Under the pieces are notes generated by a model. The model ran no database searches. It had not been told where the DNA came from and was given only the letters and a program-made list of their open reading frames with translations. Positions 24,238 to 32,787 of a stretch of DNA of 64,000 bases are shown here, piece by piece (position 1 is the first letter of the stretch; the number at the start of each line of letters is the position of its first letter). The translations under genes and the position numbers were made by a program. The DNA is from Paenibacillus lutimineralis (lineage in GTDB: Bacteria; Bacillota; Bacilli; Paenibacillales; Paenibacillaceae): positions 4,439,501 through 4,503,500 of the forward strand of contig NZ_CP034346.1 in NCBI RefSeq assembly GCF_003991425.1. Reading direction: 5' to 3'.

Positions 24238-25367
24238 ACAATATCTCCTTGTTTAGTGGATTTTTTCTTCTTTTGAATACGAAACAATAGACGAATTAAT
24301 GGCGGTATGGCAAACATAATAAAGAATGTTCTAAATAATTGATATCCGGCAACTATGGCCAAATCTGCACCAATCTCATGAGCGATAATCCCCATCTGAT
24401 CCATACCTCCTGGAGCAAGGCTCAAGAGAGCTGTAGCTCCTGAGACGGATTGAACATAGACAAGTAGTAAGCTAAGGCCCCAGGCTCCAACTACCAGCAG
24501 GAGCCCACAGCCGATGGCGATGGATATGGTTCTGAACTTATGCTCCATGCGGCCTGGCTTCAGCATCATGCCGACATTTACGCCAATCAACAGCTGTGCG
24601 GCGTTAATGATCCATCCAGGCAGAGCCGTACCGGTTAAACCGAGCAGCTGCAAGGTGGCTGTTGCAATAACGGGACCCAGTAATAGCGGAGTCGGCAAGT
24701 GAATCTTCTTCCCCAGGAATGCTCCCGCAATACAGACAACAGCAAACAGAAGCATAATAAGTGGACTGCTACTGCTATGGGCCGCTGTCGCTATCGTTGA
24801 AGGAATAGCAGCGGTCGTAACTGTTTGTCCATGATCGAAGAAAGGACTGAACACGAGCAGCGGAATAATGACGATAATCATAATGAGACGTATCACCTGC
24901 GTCATCATAACCGCAAGAAGATTAATTCCTTCTGTCTCCTCCGCAAGAGAGATCACTTGAGTGAGTCCCCCGGGAATGCTTCCAAGCAGGGCGGAATTGT
25001 AGTCGATGCCCGATAATCTGTGATTTATGAAGGCAATACCTACGCATAACAGCAGCAAGAGGACCGTCATGAGCAGCATATTGGGAAGCTGGTGGGACAT
25101 CTGTCTTAGCGCCGGCATCGTCATAGACAAACCGATCGTGTAACCGACGATGACCATGCCTACACTTCTGAATTGCTGTGGCCATTCATAGCTCTCCTTC
25201 ATGAAATTAGACCCAGCTAGCACGGTCAGCATAGGACCTAGTAGCCAAGGGACCGGCAGATGCAACAGCTTGAACAGAATTCCTCCGATTAGAGCTGTGA
25301 CGAGCGATACTGTAACACGAGCATAGCGGCTTCGCCCGATTAGCGTCTTCAAGCTTCTCACCTCCAT
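24234..25367 (-). CDS. AbrB-family (PF05145) membrane transporter
   Basis: 377 residues, ten or so membrane helices in two repeated halves: HLPVPWLLGPMLTVLAGSNF in the first and HLPTPLLLGPVIATATLQLL in the second, plus GSIPGGLTQVISLAEE and LSLAPGGMDQMGIIAHEIGA. This duplication is the hallmark of the membrane AbrB group (once named ammonia monooxygenase-like), thought to be exporters. A palindrome TGTGCTATTTTTAGCACA lies 65 bases upstream and matches one in front of the Rrf2 gene. Confidence 0.88.
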   Translation of the reverse strand: MEVRSLKTLIGRSRYARVTVSLVTALIGGILFKLLHLPVPWLLGPMLTVLAGSNFMKESYEWPQQFRSVGMVIVGYTIGLSMTMPALRQMSHQLPNMLLMTVLLLLLCVGIAFINHRLSGIDYNSALLGSIPGGLTQVISLAEETEGINLLAVMMTQVIRLIMIIVIIPLLVFSPFFDHGQTVTTAAIPSTIATAAHSSSSPLIMLLFAVVCIAGAFLGKKIHLPTPLLLGPVIATATLQLLGLTGTALPGWIINAAQLLIGVNVGMMLKPGRMEHKFRTISIAIGCGLLLVVGAWGLSLLLVYVQSVSGATALLSLAPGGMDQMGIIAHEIGADLAIVAGYQLFRTFFIMFAIPPLIRLLFRIQKKKKSTKQGDIV

Positions 25368-25431
25368 ATCCTATATTCGTCTACCTATATCAAAAGCATC
25401 CAGAGTCCGGAAGAGAAGAGAATCTATTATA

Positions 25432-25449
25432 TGTGCTATTTTTAGCACA
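25432..25449. promoter_or_regulatory. palindromic operator in front of the AbrB transporter
   Basis: TGTGCTATTTTTAGCACA: perfect 7-bp arms (TGTGCTA/TAGCACA). The second copy at 25902-25919 lies before the Rrf2 gene and both continue with GTTT, so this is the likely Rrf2-protein binding site. Confidence 0.7.
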
Positions 25450-25466
25450 GTTTATCCAAAAAAAAT

Positions 25467-25871
25467 TTAGTCTAAAAGATCTCTTATCGTATACGTTCCC
25501 AACACCTGGTTCACTTGTGTATTTATATCTGTCATGATTTTTGAGAACGATTCATGCACTTTCTGTCCGAAGAGATGGTTCCCAGTCGTATCCAGCATCC
25601 GGTCCCACTGTGGCTCCTTCTCATGGAGCGACTTGTATATCTCAACCAATGTAATCTGCTCCGGGCTGCGCGTTAATTGATACCCTCCAGAGCGCCCCTG
25701 CCTGGCCTCTACAATACCATGCTCAGCCAATTGGGATAATATTTTGCGTAGTACGGTCGGTTCGCATTGAATTTGTTCAGCAATCTCTATGCTGGAGCAT
25801 TGTTCCGAATCGTTCGCCGCAAGTACGATTAGCGCTTGCAATCCGAAGCCAAACCGTTTTAACTGTGCCAT
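25467..25871 (-). CDS. Rrf2-family transcriptional regulator
   Basis: 134 residues; TAGGAGG seven bases before the ATG. Winged helix IEIAEQIQCEPTVLRKILSQ and wing RQGRSGGYQLTRSPEQITL are those of Rrf2 proteins. The three-cysteine cluster of Fe-S members (IscR, NsrR) is absent; only two scattered Cys occur, so it likely senses a small molecule as in CymR/YwgB-like members. Flanked by two identical-type palindromes, indicating autoregulation and control of the transporter and hydrolase downstream. Confidence 0.9.
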   Translation of the reverse strand: MAQLKRFGFGLQALIVLAANDSEQCSSIEIAEQIQCEPTVLRKILSQLAEHGIVEARQGRSGGYQLTRSPEQITLVEIYKSLHEKEPQWDRMLDTTGNHLFGQKVHESFSKIMTDINTQVNQVLGTYTIRDLLD

Positions 25872-25901
25872 TGCTTCCTCCTACCCTTGCGTACAACTTA
25901 A

Positions 25902-25919
25902 TGTGCATATTCTAGCACA
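25902..25919. promoter_or_regulatory. palindromic operator in front of the Rrf2 gene
   Basis: TGTGCATATTCTAGCACA, with outer arms TGTGC/GCACA and the right half identical to the site at 25432-25449, including the following GTTT. Position 30 bases before the Rrf2 start fits autorepression. Confidence 0.65.
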
Positions 25920-26029
25920 GTTTGAAGCAACGAAGCAATCCTGACTTCCTGTCAGGTTATTCCTAAACCCGGTAGACCCGGGCACTACTGGAATCGCTTA
26001 TAAGCCCCAGTAATGTCCCGAGATAGAGA

Positions 26030-26923
26030 TTACTCGCTTGCCCGGCGAAGCGTCCCAGGCCTGATATTAACCAGCAAGATACTGATGACAATCATGCCTA
26101 ATCCCGCGACCAGGTTCCAAGTCACACTCTCCCCAAGGAAAATAACACTGCATATTATAGCTATCACCGGAATCAGGAACGTAAACGCACCAACCTTCCC
26201 GGCTTCTCCAGAGCCGATCAGTTTAAAGTAAACAAGCCAGCCCAGGGCAATAACGAAGATAGCGATAAAGAACAAAGCGCTAATAAAAGGAGCGTTCCAG
26301 GTAATATCGCTCCATTTCTCCAAATAACTGCCCGTTCCGAGCAGCAGCAGTCCTCCCAGCGTTAGTTGTGAGGCCACCATCCAGACCATATCCACCCGTT
26401 CTGTCGTCTTCTTCATATACACGGTGCCAAAGGCCCAGCTTAATGCACTGCCTATTGCAAGCAATACACCGGTTATCGACAGATGTCCGGCCAGTCCGCC
26501 AGCGCTAATCTCAAACACGCCGAGGAAGCCAAGGAACAGACCAACCATTTTCATCCCATACATAGACTCTCCCAGCCAGAACCACGAGAAGATACCGAGG
26601 AGTACAGGCTGTAGAAATACGATGGCAGAGAACAATCCGGCCGGCAAATATTGCAGCCCGATCGTCTGCAATCCATAGTACAGTACGATGTTCAGCAACG
26701 AGGAGAGCAGATACAGGGGCCAATTCCTTCGCAGGTTTAGCTTCTTGTAGTTAGGAATAGCAACCAGTATAAGCAGAACGCCCCCGATTAATGTCCGCAG
26801 TCCGGCGAATAGCAACGGAGGCGTATACTCAAGGGCAAATTTGGACAACGGCCAGTTGACCCCCCACATGATTACAAGAAAGATTAGAAATAAAATCGTG
26901 CGTGAGCGCGATAATGACGACAT
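26030..26923 (-). CDS. EamA/DMT-superfamily transporter
   Basis: 297 residues from the ATG at 26923 (AAGGGGTGAT before it; a GTG three codons earlier overlaps that site). Ten membrane helices in two EamA repeats: MWGVNWPLSKFALEYTPPLL at the start, and ALSWAFGTVYMKKTTERVDM opening the second. Drug/metabolite exporter family; substrate unknown. Monocistronic. Confidence 0.9.
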   Translation of the reverse strand: MSSLSRSRTILFLIFLVIMWGVNWPLSKFALEYTPPLLFAGLRTLIGGVLLILVAIPNYKKLNLRRNWPLYLLSSLLNIVLYYGLQTIGLQYLPAGLFSAIVFLQPVLLGIFSWFWLGESMYGMKMVGLFLGFLGVFEISAGGLAGHLSITGVLLAIGSALSWAFGTVYMKKTTERVDMVWMVASQLTLGGLLLLGTGSYLEKWSDITWNAPFISALFFIAIFVIALGWLVYFKLIGSGEAGKVGAFTFLIPVIAIICSVIFLGESVTWNLVAGLGMIVISILLVNIRPGTLRRASE

Positions 26924-27050
26924 GATGATCACCCCTTGATGATAAAATAACTTTTTGACGAACCATTCATAAATTCAACTGTTACATCATACAACGGATC
27001 TTGAACAATTGAAATATTCAATTTTGGATTATCTAATTCCCACGAATTGC

Positions 27051-27096
27051 AAAAAGAGCCGCCTTCCTTATGAGATCACTCATAGGAAGACAGCTC
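27051..27096 (-). terminator. terminator of the LPMO gene
   Basis: Long interrupted stem GAGC...CTTCCTATGAG / CTCATAAGGAAG...GCTC followed by TTTTTGC on the minus strand, 35 bases after the stop at 27131. Confidence 0.8.
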
Positions 27097-27130
27097 CGGA
27101 AATCAAACCACGCTATATGAATCTATGAAA

Positions 27131-28483
27131 TTAAGCTTTCAGCAGCCAGAGCGCAGGAACGTTGGTAGGCTCCCAGCCAACCGATGAAGTATGAGGTTGG
27201 AGGCACTCATAGACCGACCCGTTATAGCTTACCAGGTCCCCGCTCGCATAGGAGACACCCACAGCCCAAGGCTGAGCAGCAGGCGCTGCCGCTGTAGTAG
27301 CCTGAACCGAATTGCTAGCGGCGGATACATTGCCTGCAGCATCTACGGCATATACCGTGAATGTATAAGACGTACTAGCATTCAGACCTGTCACCTTATA
27401 ATCGGTCGTCGAACCAGAGACTGTAGCAACCAGGTTCGTTCCTTGGTATACACGATAACCTGTGACGCCCACATTGTCCGTGGACGCGCTCCACATCAGA
27501 TCTACGCTGGATGCAGTAGGCGTTCCCATGACGTGCAAATTCCCTGGAGCGGTAGGCGCCTCTTTATCAGCTGCAGCCTGCCCAGTCTTCACAGTAACGG
27601 AGCTGGCGCTCGACTGATTGCCTGCGGCATCAACCGCCTTTACATTGAACGTATAGGACGTATCCGGAGTCAATCCAGTCACCGTATAGCTCAGCGTCGA
27701 ACCAGGCACCGAGCCTACCAGTGTGCTTCCGTTATATACATTATAGCCTGTTACACCTACATTATCGGAAGATGCTCCCCAGGAGAGCGTTACTGTGTTG
27801 GCTGTAACGTTACTAGCTGTGAGAGATACCGGAGCGGTAGGAGGCTGGTTGTCGCCAGGATTTGTACCGCTAAAATTAACATCGATCACGTTATAAAATG
27901 CATTAGGCGTATCGGCGATCTCCCAGACAGCGAGGATTACATGATACCCCGAACGTTGCGGAACATTACAAGTGTCGGAATAACTCTTCGGTGGCTGTGT
28001 CCCGTCATAACTAACGGAGCAGAATGGAGTCAGATCGAATGAATCACGTGTGAGCGCAGCATTCGGATTCCAGTTCTCCTTTGTGATATAATACTTCCAA
28101 CTGGTTGTAGCATGGTTTGCAGTCAGTGTCCAATGGAAAGTGTTCGTTCCGGCAGACATATTTACTTTCGTCCAACGTGTAGCTGATTGCTGGTCCAGTT
28201 CAGGGAAGGCGCCATTCGCACTGGCGATTTTCCCATCGGCTGGGCCGGCTGCCGGAAAGCCTTTTGGAGCTTCAAGACTTTGCGGTTCATACTGAATCGC
28301 TCCGCAATTAGTATTTTGTCCTGTATTACATAGATATCCACGGCTCGCCGGACCATCGATATAACCATGTGCAGAAGCCTTGTCTGCAATCAGGAACACG
28401 ACGATTAGTGTAAGCAGCATAACCCCAAATGTTGTAAGCGCCTTCATTGTCATAGAACGAGATAAACGAATTGAACTAATCAT
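27131..28483 (-). CDS. secreted AA10 lytic polysaccharide monooxygenase with two FN3 domains and CBM5
   Basis: 450 residues from the ATG at 28483 (AAAGGAGG eight bases before). Signal peptide to A38; cleavage leaves His39 ([14 protein letters not shown]) as N-terminal copper ligand. The second brace histidine is in [15 protein letters not shown]. Disulfide cysteines and [11 protein letters not shown] complete the AA10 domain (39-210), which oxidatively cleaves crystalline chitin or cellulose. Two FN3 linkers (each ending [18 protein letters not shown]) and a C-terminal CBM5 chitin-binding module ([20 protein letters not shown], last 45 residues) follow; the CBM5 favours chitin. Extracellular, monocistronic. 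Confidence 0.95.
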   Translation of the reverse strand: MISSIRLSRSMTMKALTTFGVMLLTLIVVFLIADKASAHGYIDGPASRGYLCNTGQNTNCGAIQYEPQSLEAPKGFPAAGPADGKIASANGAFPELDQQSATRWTKVNMSAGTNTFHWTLTANHATTSWKYYITKENWNPNAALTRDSFDLTPFCSVSYDGTQPPKSYSDTCNVPQRSGYHVILAVWEIADTPNAFYNVIDVNFSGTNPGDNQPPTAPVSLTASNVTANTVTLSWGASSDNVGVTGYNVYNGSTLVGSVPGSTLSYTVTGLTPDTSYTFNVKAVDAAGNQSSASSVTVKTGQAAADKEAPTAPGNLHVMGTPTASSVDLMWSASTDNVGVTGYRVYQGTNLVATVSGSTTDYKVTGLNASTSYTFTVYAVDAAGNVSAASNSVQATTAAAPAAQPWAVGVSYASGDLVSYNGSVYECLQPHTSSVGWEPTNVPALWLLKA

Positions 28484-28922
28484 TCTAATACCTCCTTTTA
28501 AAATTGGATGAACCATGACTCGAACTGACTTATTGCCTCGCTTGCTAAAAAAGAGCTCGATCCCTCCTTTTGCGCATAATTAATAAATGCCTGCATTCCT
28601 GATGTTTAAAACCTTAACTTCTTCCACAGACACATAAATTCTATATAAACCCGAAATACGGATTTATATACACCATAAATCTACCAAAGCCATAAATAGA
28701 GAGATAATTTGGAATAAAACAACGCGAAAAAACCGAAGAAAAGACAATTAATGAATAAAAAAGAGGAAAAAAAGAAGACAGTAATGAATATAAGGTTATA
28801 ATGTTTTTAGTTTTGATGACATGTTTATTATAGCCGATTTTAGGGAAAATGTGTTATTTTTTTGTAAAATAATATATTAGAACTATATTTCTCCATTCAT
28901 TATACTTATCTAGCTCTGTCGC
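28484..28922. other. AT-rich intergenic stretch
   Basis: Between the LPMO and the radical SAM gene, divergent. Very A/T rich with no supported gene. Holds the LPMO promoter region; a structured RNA candidate begins at its right end (28923). Confidence 0.5.
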
Positions 28923-28962
28923 AATAGGTTGAAAGATGGGGGTTTCACCCGGCCATCCTATT
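28923..28962 (+). promoter_or_regulatory. candidate structured leader of the radical SAM gene
   Basis: Nested pairing AATAG/CTATT, GATGG/CCATC, GGG/CCC with a TTTCA loop and an asymmetric internal loop GTTGAAA. Lies 100 bases before the gene. Not followed by a T run, so not a terminator. I cannot match it to a known riboswitch. If the dyad at 29014 is part of the promoter the hairpin would lie upstream of the transcript instead. Confidence 0.35.
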
Positions 28963-29013
28963 AAAAACCTCATACATATATCCGCTCCATAAGCTATATA
29001 ATCACTTAGGTTG

Positions 29014-29028
29014 GTTAGTTATACTAAC
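29014..29028. promoter_or_regulatory. operator-like dyad before the radical SAM gene
   Basis: GTTAGTTATACTAAC, a perfect 6-bp palindrome around TAT, overlapping a TATACT -10-like box 35 bases before the start. Suggests a dimeric repressor, unidentified. Confidence 0.45.
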
Positions 29029-29062
29029 GACACCAAATCTATCTATTTAGGAGCCGGTAAGA

Positions 29063-30010
29063 GTGAAATATAAATTCCTTGAATTAGAAAATCCGAACCA
29101 TTATGATCTGGAAGCCCTTGAGGTTGGCGTAACATCCAACTGCAATTTCAAGTGCAGCTACTGCTGTGCATATAGCCGGGATGACAATCAGAGCATTGGC
29201 GCCAAAGAGGTTATCTCCATTCTCCAGGATGTCCCTACGATTCGCAGAGTACGACTATCCGGTGGCGAAGTAACTTTGAAATATCAGGATTGTCTGGACA
29301 TTGTCAGATATTGCTCGACGCATGGCATCGAGACCCAACTCAACACCAATGCCAGCCTGCTTAATGCCACTCGCGTGCAGCAATTAGAGGAGGCCGGAGT
29401 AACGACGATTCATATCTCCTTTAACTTCACAACCGCCGAAGAGTTCTCCCGATATTACAAGCTGCATCCAAGCGTATATACGAAAATAAGGGAAAATATC
29501 GCTCTTTGTGCCCAAGCTTCCTTCGATACTGTGCTGGAGACACTACTGTTTGAAGAGACAACTCACCATCTGACGGAAATCGCAGATCATGTATACGCAC
29601 TTGGTGTGCGTACGCATGAAATCCAGAACAGTATCAGCATGGGCCATAGTGGCTGGTCAGCGATTGCTGCCCGCGAAGATCTGAAGAAAGCCGTTCAAGA
29701 GCTCATTGCCCATCGTAGAGAGGACAGCACTATTTATTTCACCTGTATGGATCGCTTCGCTCAAGAACTTGGCTTTGAGGAACAACCAGGAGTCTACTTC
29801 TCCAACTGTATTGAAGGGAAGAAGCAATTGCATCTGCACGGCAACGGCGATGTACTGATCTCAGAGCTATGCTATCCGGTGATCATCGGTAATATTTATA
29901 AAGGCACAGTACTTAAAGATATATACAAGAACATGCCTGACAAACTTGCCGACTTCTTGGAAAGACAGCCTTGCCCAGCATTAGAAGCCATGTTCCCTTC
30001 ACACAGCTAA
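29063..30010 (+). CDS. radical SAM protein with SPASM/twitch-like C-terminus
   Basis: 315 residues; GGAGCCGGTAAGAG precedes the start (GTG/ATG region). The [4Fe-4S] motif CNFKCSYC (CxxxCxxC) near residue 27 and the SAM-binding RLSGGEVTL near 65 define the superfamily. The C-terminal part has extra cysteines (FSNCIEGKKQLHLHGNGDV, then ELCYPVIIGNIYKGTVL) as in twitch/SPASM auxiliary-cluster domains, which often act on peptides. No precursor-peptide gene is recognisable nearby, so the substrate is open. Terminated by a hairpin at 30035. Confidence 0.85.
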   Translation: MKYKFLELENPNHYDLEALEVGVTSNCNFKCSYCCAYSRDDNQSIGAKEVISILQDVPTIRRVRLSGGEVTLKYQDCLDIVRYCSTHGIETQLNTNASLLNATRVQQLEEAGVTTIHISFNFTTAEEFSRYYKLHPSVYTKIRENIALCAQASFDTVLETLLFEETTHHLTEIADHVYALGVRTHEIQNSISMGHSGWSAIAAREDLKKAVQELIAHRREDSTIYFTCMDRFAQELGFEEQPGVYFSNCIEGKKQLHLHGNGDVLISELCYPVIIGNIYKGTVLKDIYKNMPDKLADFLERQPCPALEAMFPSHS

Positions 30011-30034
30011 TCTCCACTTCGATAGCCCAATTCC

Positions 30035-30074
30035 AAAAAAGCAGGCCCTGTCATGACAGGACCTGCTTCTTTAT
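30035..30074. terminator. bidirectional terminator between radical SAM gene and yjcZ-like gene
   Basis: AAGCAGG-C-CCTGTCA / TGACAGG-A-CCTGCTT stem followed by CTTTATT; on the other strand preceded by TTTTTT. Serves both converging genes. Confidence 0.85.
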
Positions 30075-30084
30075 TGGCAATTAT

Positions 30085-30201
30085 TTAGAAACAGAACGTA
30101 CTAGTAATAATAACGAGCAGAATAAACAAAACCAAAATGGCTCCTGTGGATCCCCACAGACCTCCGCCGCCGATGCCGCCGACCTCTCCACAACCTGACA
30201 T
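30085..30201 (-). CDS. YjcZ-family sporulation peptide
   Basis: 38 residues, missed by length filters. AAGGGAGGTATAGAC precedes the ATG at 30201. The N-terminus is glycine-rich (GGIGGGGLWG) and the rest one hydrophobic helix (ILVLFILLVIITSTFCF). This is the pattern of YjcZ/YhdX-type peptides found in Bacillus spores, with a small membrane-inserted helix of unknown role. Confidence 0.75.
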   Translation of the reverse strand: MSGCGEVGGIGGGGLWGSTGAILVLFILLVIITSTFCF

Positions 30202-30371
30202 GTCTATACCTCCCTTTTCGAGTATAGAACATCTTATGAAACGACGAGCTTAAACGAACGGGCTACTTTAGTGTTTTGTATATTTTTGACTTTAGTCGAT
30301 CAACTGCATGCTGACCTGCCTATTCAAACCTTGCTTCTACTGCATACCATACAGTAAAACCATTAAAGCAG

Positions 30372-30602
30372 GTGATAGGCTTGCCAAGAAGGAGGCAGAC
30401 ACAACTTCTTAACCAGATCGGAATGCAGAATATCATTAACGAAGAAGAGGTCTCATCGGATGATTTGGCGATAATCGGGGCTGGATTTGAAACCTTGGCA
30501 AGTCTTTTCGCATTTCTGGCACTCGTAAAAGCCAAGGAAGAGGGAACAAGTCCGAACAAGGGGACAGCTAGCTCACACAAAAAAGCGCCAGACAATGTCT
30601 GA
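30372..30602 (+). CDS. small hypothetical protein
   Basis: 76 residues at most. The GTG at 30372 touches its ribosome site; a TTG three codons later (AAGCAGGTGATAGG in front) gives 73 residues. Sequence IGMQNIINEEEVSSDDLAII then a hydrophobic helix FETLASLFAFLALVKA. No family recognised; followed by a good terminator, which supports a real gene. Confidence 0.6.
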   Translation: MIGLPRRRQTQLLNQIGMQNIINEEEVSSDDLAIIGAGFETLASLFAFLALVKAKEEGTSPNKGTASSHKKAPDNV

Positions 30603-30612
30603 CGCTTTTCAC
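30578..30612 (+). terminator. terminator between the small gene and dedA-like gene
   Basis: AAAAGCG-C-CAGACA / TGTCTG-A-CGCTTTT stem, symmetrical A/T tails, working for both converging genes. Confidence 0.85.
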
Positions 30613-30627
30613 TCTTTTCGGGCCATG

Positions 30628-31257
30628 TCACTGCATCGGCTTATTATTAGGCTTCTTTAGCCACCATTTGCGCCAGCGTACAATCAGGATCGTCAGCACA
30701 ATAATGCCAAGAGCGGCGAAGAAAAAGCCTAGATATCGCTGAACCAGCATAAAAATCCGCTGCCACTGCTCGCCAAATATGTTCCCGATGCCAATAAATG
30801 CAAGCACCCATATCGCCGCTCCAGGGTAGGCAAACAGAGCAAAGGTTCGAAAAGGAATACGAATGATGCCAACAAAATAGCCAAAAAATTGTCTAACTCC
30901 AGGGACAAAAAAGCTAATGAACAGCATTTTATTGCCGTATTTCTCGTAGATTCTTCTCGTTCTTTCCAAATGGGCAGGCTTAACCAGCACCCACTTCCCG
31001 AACCGTTCTATAATCGGGGCCCCAATCTGATACCCAAGCACATAGGTCACCGTAATTCCGATGACAGAACCGGCATAGGCCATGAATATGGCAGGCAGCA
31101 GGTCCAGCACCCCTTTGTAGACCAGATATCCTGTATACGTCAACGTCGTCTGACCTGGCGGCAACGGTAAGGCAATGAAATCAACTGGTAATCCGAGCAA
31201 TAACACAAAATATCCATATTGTTCAAACATTCGTTCTATCCAATCCAATACATTCAT
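30628..31257 (-). CDS. DedA-family membrane protein
   Basis: 209 residues, about five membrane segments. DedA hallmarks: LGLPVDFIALPLPPGQTTLT, the re-entrant loop YAGSVIGITVTYVLGYQIGA, and FVPGVRQFFGYFVGIIRIPF with the conserved Arg. DedA proteins act in lipid (undecaprenyl phosphate or phospholipid) transport across the membrane. Which lipid this one carries is not known. Monocistronic. Confidence 0.92.
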   Translation of the reverse strand: MNVLDWIERMFEQYGYFVLLLGLPVDFIALPLPPGQTTLTYTGYLVYKGVLDLLPAIFMAYAGSVIGITVTYVLGYQIGAPIIERFGKWVLVKPAHLERTRRIYEKYGNKMLFISFFVPGVRQFFGYFVGIIRIPFRTFALFAYPGAAIWVLAFIGIGNIFGEQWQRIFMLVQRYLGFFFAALGIIVLTILIVRWRKWWLKKPNNKPMQ

Positions 31258-31442
31258 TTGAATCCAATCTCCTGCTCGTTCAATAGAGTTAGACCTTAGT
31301 ATGAACTTAAATGCAGCTATTCTAAACAGTCTCAGGTCTTAAATATATACTGGACCATAGTCTAAAATATATAGGCACCTCCCCAGTCCTTCCTACATAT
31401 GATGAGCCAGAAGGAAATACGACCAAGTGGAGGTTATTAGCT

Positions 31443-31898
31443 ATGGCATTAGGGCAAAACCAAGTGATTTATGAGGCTCATCCCAACACTGTCAAATCCG
31501 TTAAAGATTTCAGAGACCAGATGCATCGCGTCGGCAAACAATATGTCAATCGGAACGTCCGAGTTCAAACCATCGACGGTGTAACGTATGAAGGCCAACT
31601 AATCCACCTTGATGGCGGATTATTGTTCCTCAGCCTTCCTGGTTCTCCAGGAGACGGACAATGGCATGGTCATGATCATTGGGATCACTGGCATGATCAC
31701 GGCCATGATCATGGACATCATATGGGGCATCATGGCGGGCATCACGACGGGCATCACGATGGTCACCCATGGAACTGGGATGGACACGGACATTATGATG
31801 GGTATCCGCAACCGCGCGGGCTCCATGGACCATCGTTCAACGATGTTATTCTTCCATTAGTCTTATATGAATTGTTGGTAATAACTTTGCTGCTCTAA
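31443..31898 (+). CDS. histidine-rich protein with Sm-like N-terminal strand region
   Basis: 151 residues; GTGGAGG nine bases before the ATG. The first 60 residues (VNRNVRVQTIDGVTYEGQLI, then HLDGGLLFLSLPG) have the pattern of an Sm-like beta-barrel. Residues about 70-120 contain more than twenty histidines alternating with Gly and Asp (HDHGHDHGHHMGHHGG), a likely nickel/zinc/copper store. The end is a hydrophobic helix VILPLVLYELLVITLLL. No named family recognised; could be a spore-surface or metal-handling protein. Confidence 0.7.
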   Translation: MALGQNQVIYEAHPNTVKSVKDFRDQMHRVGKQYVNRNVRVQTIDGVTYEGQLIHLDGGLLFLSLPGSPGDGQWHGHDHWDHWHDHGHDHGHHMGHHGGHHDGHHDGHPWNWDGHGHYDGYPQPRGLHGPSFNDVILPLVLYELLVITLLL

Positions 31899-31959
31899 CA
31901 TTTAGAACTAATCTCTATTGTACTCTAACCACTTAAAACAAAAAAGAGGCCACGTATGC

Positions 31960-32003
31960 AAAAAGACCCTTATCCACGCCATTTTACGGGAATGAGGGTC
32001 CTT
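31960..32003. terminator. terminator of the pst operon (and of the His-rich gene)
   Basis: GACCCT-TAT / AT-AGGGTC stem with a long partly paired interior; TTTTTG follows on the minus strand and TTGTATTTT on the plus strand. Just after pstB stop at 32019. Confidence 0.78.
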
Positions 32004-32018
32004 GTATTTTATATCGAA

Positions 32019-32777
32019 TTAACCAAATCTACCAGATATATAATCATCAGTCCGCTGATCCGATGGGTTCGTAAAGATCATACTCGTCTCATCATACTCC
32101 ACGAGTTCTCCCATTAAGAAGAATGCAGTCTTATCCGATACACGAGCGGCCTGCTGCATATTATGGGTAACGATGATAATGCAGTATTCCTCCTTCAGCT
32201 CAGCGATCAGTTCTTCAATCTTCGCCGAAGATACCGGATCTAGTGCAGATGAAGGCTCATCCATCAATATGATGCTAGGACTAACCGCTATCGATCTGGC
32301 AATGCAGAGACGCTGCTGCTGGCCTCCTGACAAGGATAATGCAGACTGATGTAGACGATCCTTGGTCTCCTCCCACAGTGCGGCCTTGACCAATGATTCC
32401 TCCACAATCTGATCCAGCTTCTTACGGTCGCGAATGCCGTGATAGCGCGGACCAAAAGCGATATTCTCATAGATCGATTTATGGAACGGATTCGGACGCT
32501 GCCATACCATCCCAATCCTCTGCCGCAGCAGTACCACGTCAGTCTTCGGATCATTAATATTCTCATTGCCGATCCAGATCTCTCCGGTAATGCGAGATCC
32601 TTCAATCAGATCGTTCATCCGGTTAAGACTGCGCAGGAAAGTCGATTTACCGCAGCCGGAAGGACCGATCAGAGCCGTGACCTGCTTGGAGGCAAAGTCC
32701 AGTGAGATTTGCTTAACCGCATGTTTCTCACCATAGAATACATTCAAATCTTTTGTAGACAATTCTATATTTTGCAT
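32019..32777 (-). CDS. pstB: phosphate ABC transporter ATP-binding protein PstB (operon copy)
   Basis: 252 residues. Walker [11 protein letters not shown]-loop MVWQRPNPF, signature LSGGQQQR, Walker [13 protein letters not shown] and switch [12 protein letters not shown] are all present; ending ISGRFG is typical PstB. The Q-loop has Trp where most PstB have Phe. Energises high-affinity phosphate uptake by PstC/PstA. Last gene of pstS-pstC-pstA-pstB (minus strand), with ten bases between it and pstA. A second PstB (44070-44867, 265 residues) lies with phoU. Confidence 0.95.
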   Translation of the reverse strand: MQNIELSTKDLNVFYGEKHAVKQISLDFASKQVTALIGPSGCGKSTFLRSLNRMNDLIEGSRITGEIWIGNENINDPKTDVVLLRQRIGMVWQRPNPFHKSIYENIAFGPRYHGIRDRKKLDQIVEESLVKAALWEETKDRLHQSALSLSGGQQQRLCIARSIAVSPSIILMDEPSSALDPVSSAKIEELIAELKEEYCIIIVTHNMQQAARVSDKTAFFLMGELVEYDETSMIFTNPSDQRTDDYISGRFG

Positions 32778-32787
32778 GGAAGCCCTC

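Noticed and set aside
27191..28042. 283-codon frame opposite the LPMO gene
   Set aside because: Mirror of FN3 repeats, Arg/Cys-rich nonsense, no ribosome site.
28923..28962. c-di-GMP or other known riboswitch before the radical SAM gene
   Set aside because: No conserved GEMM, preQ1 or SAM aptamer core could be matched.
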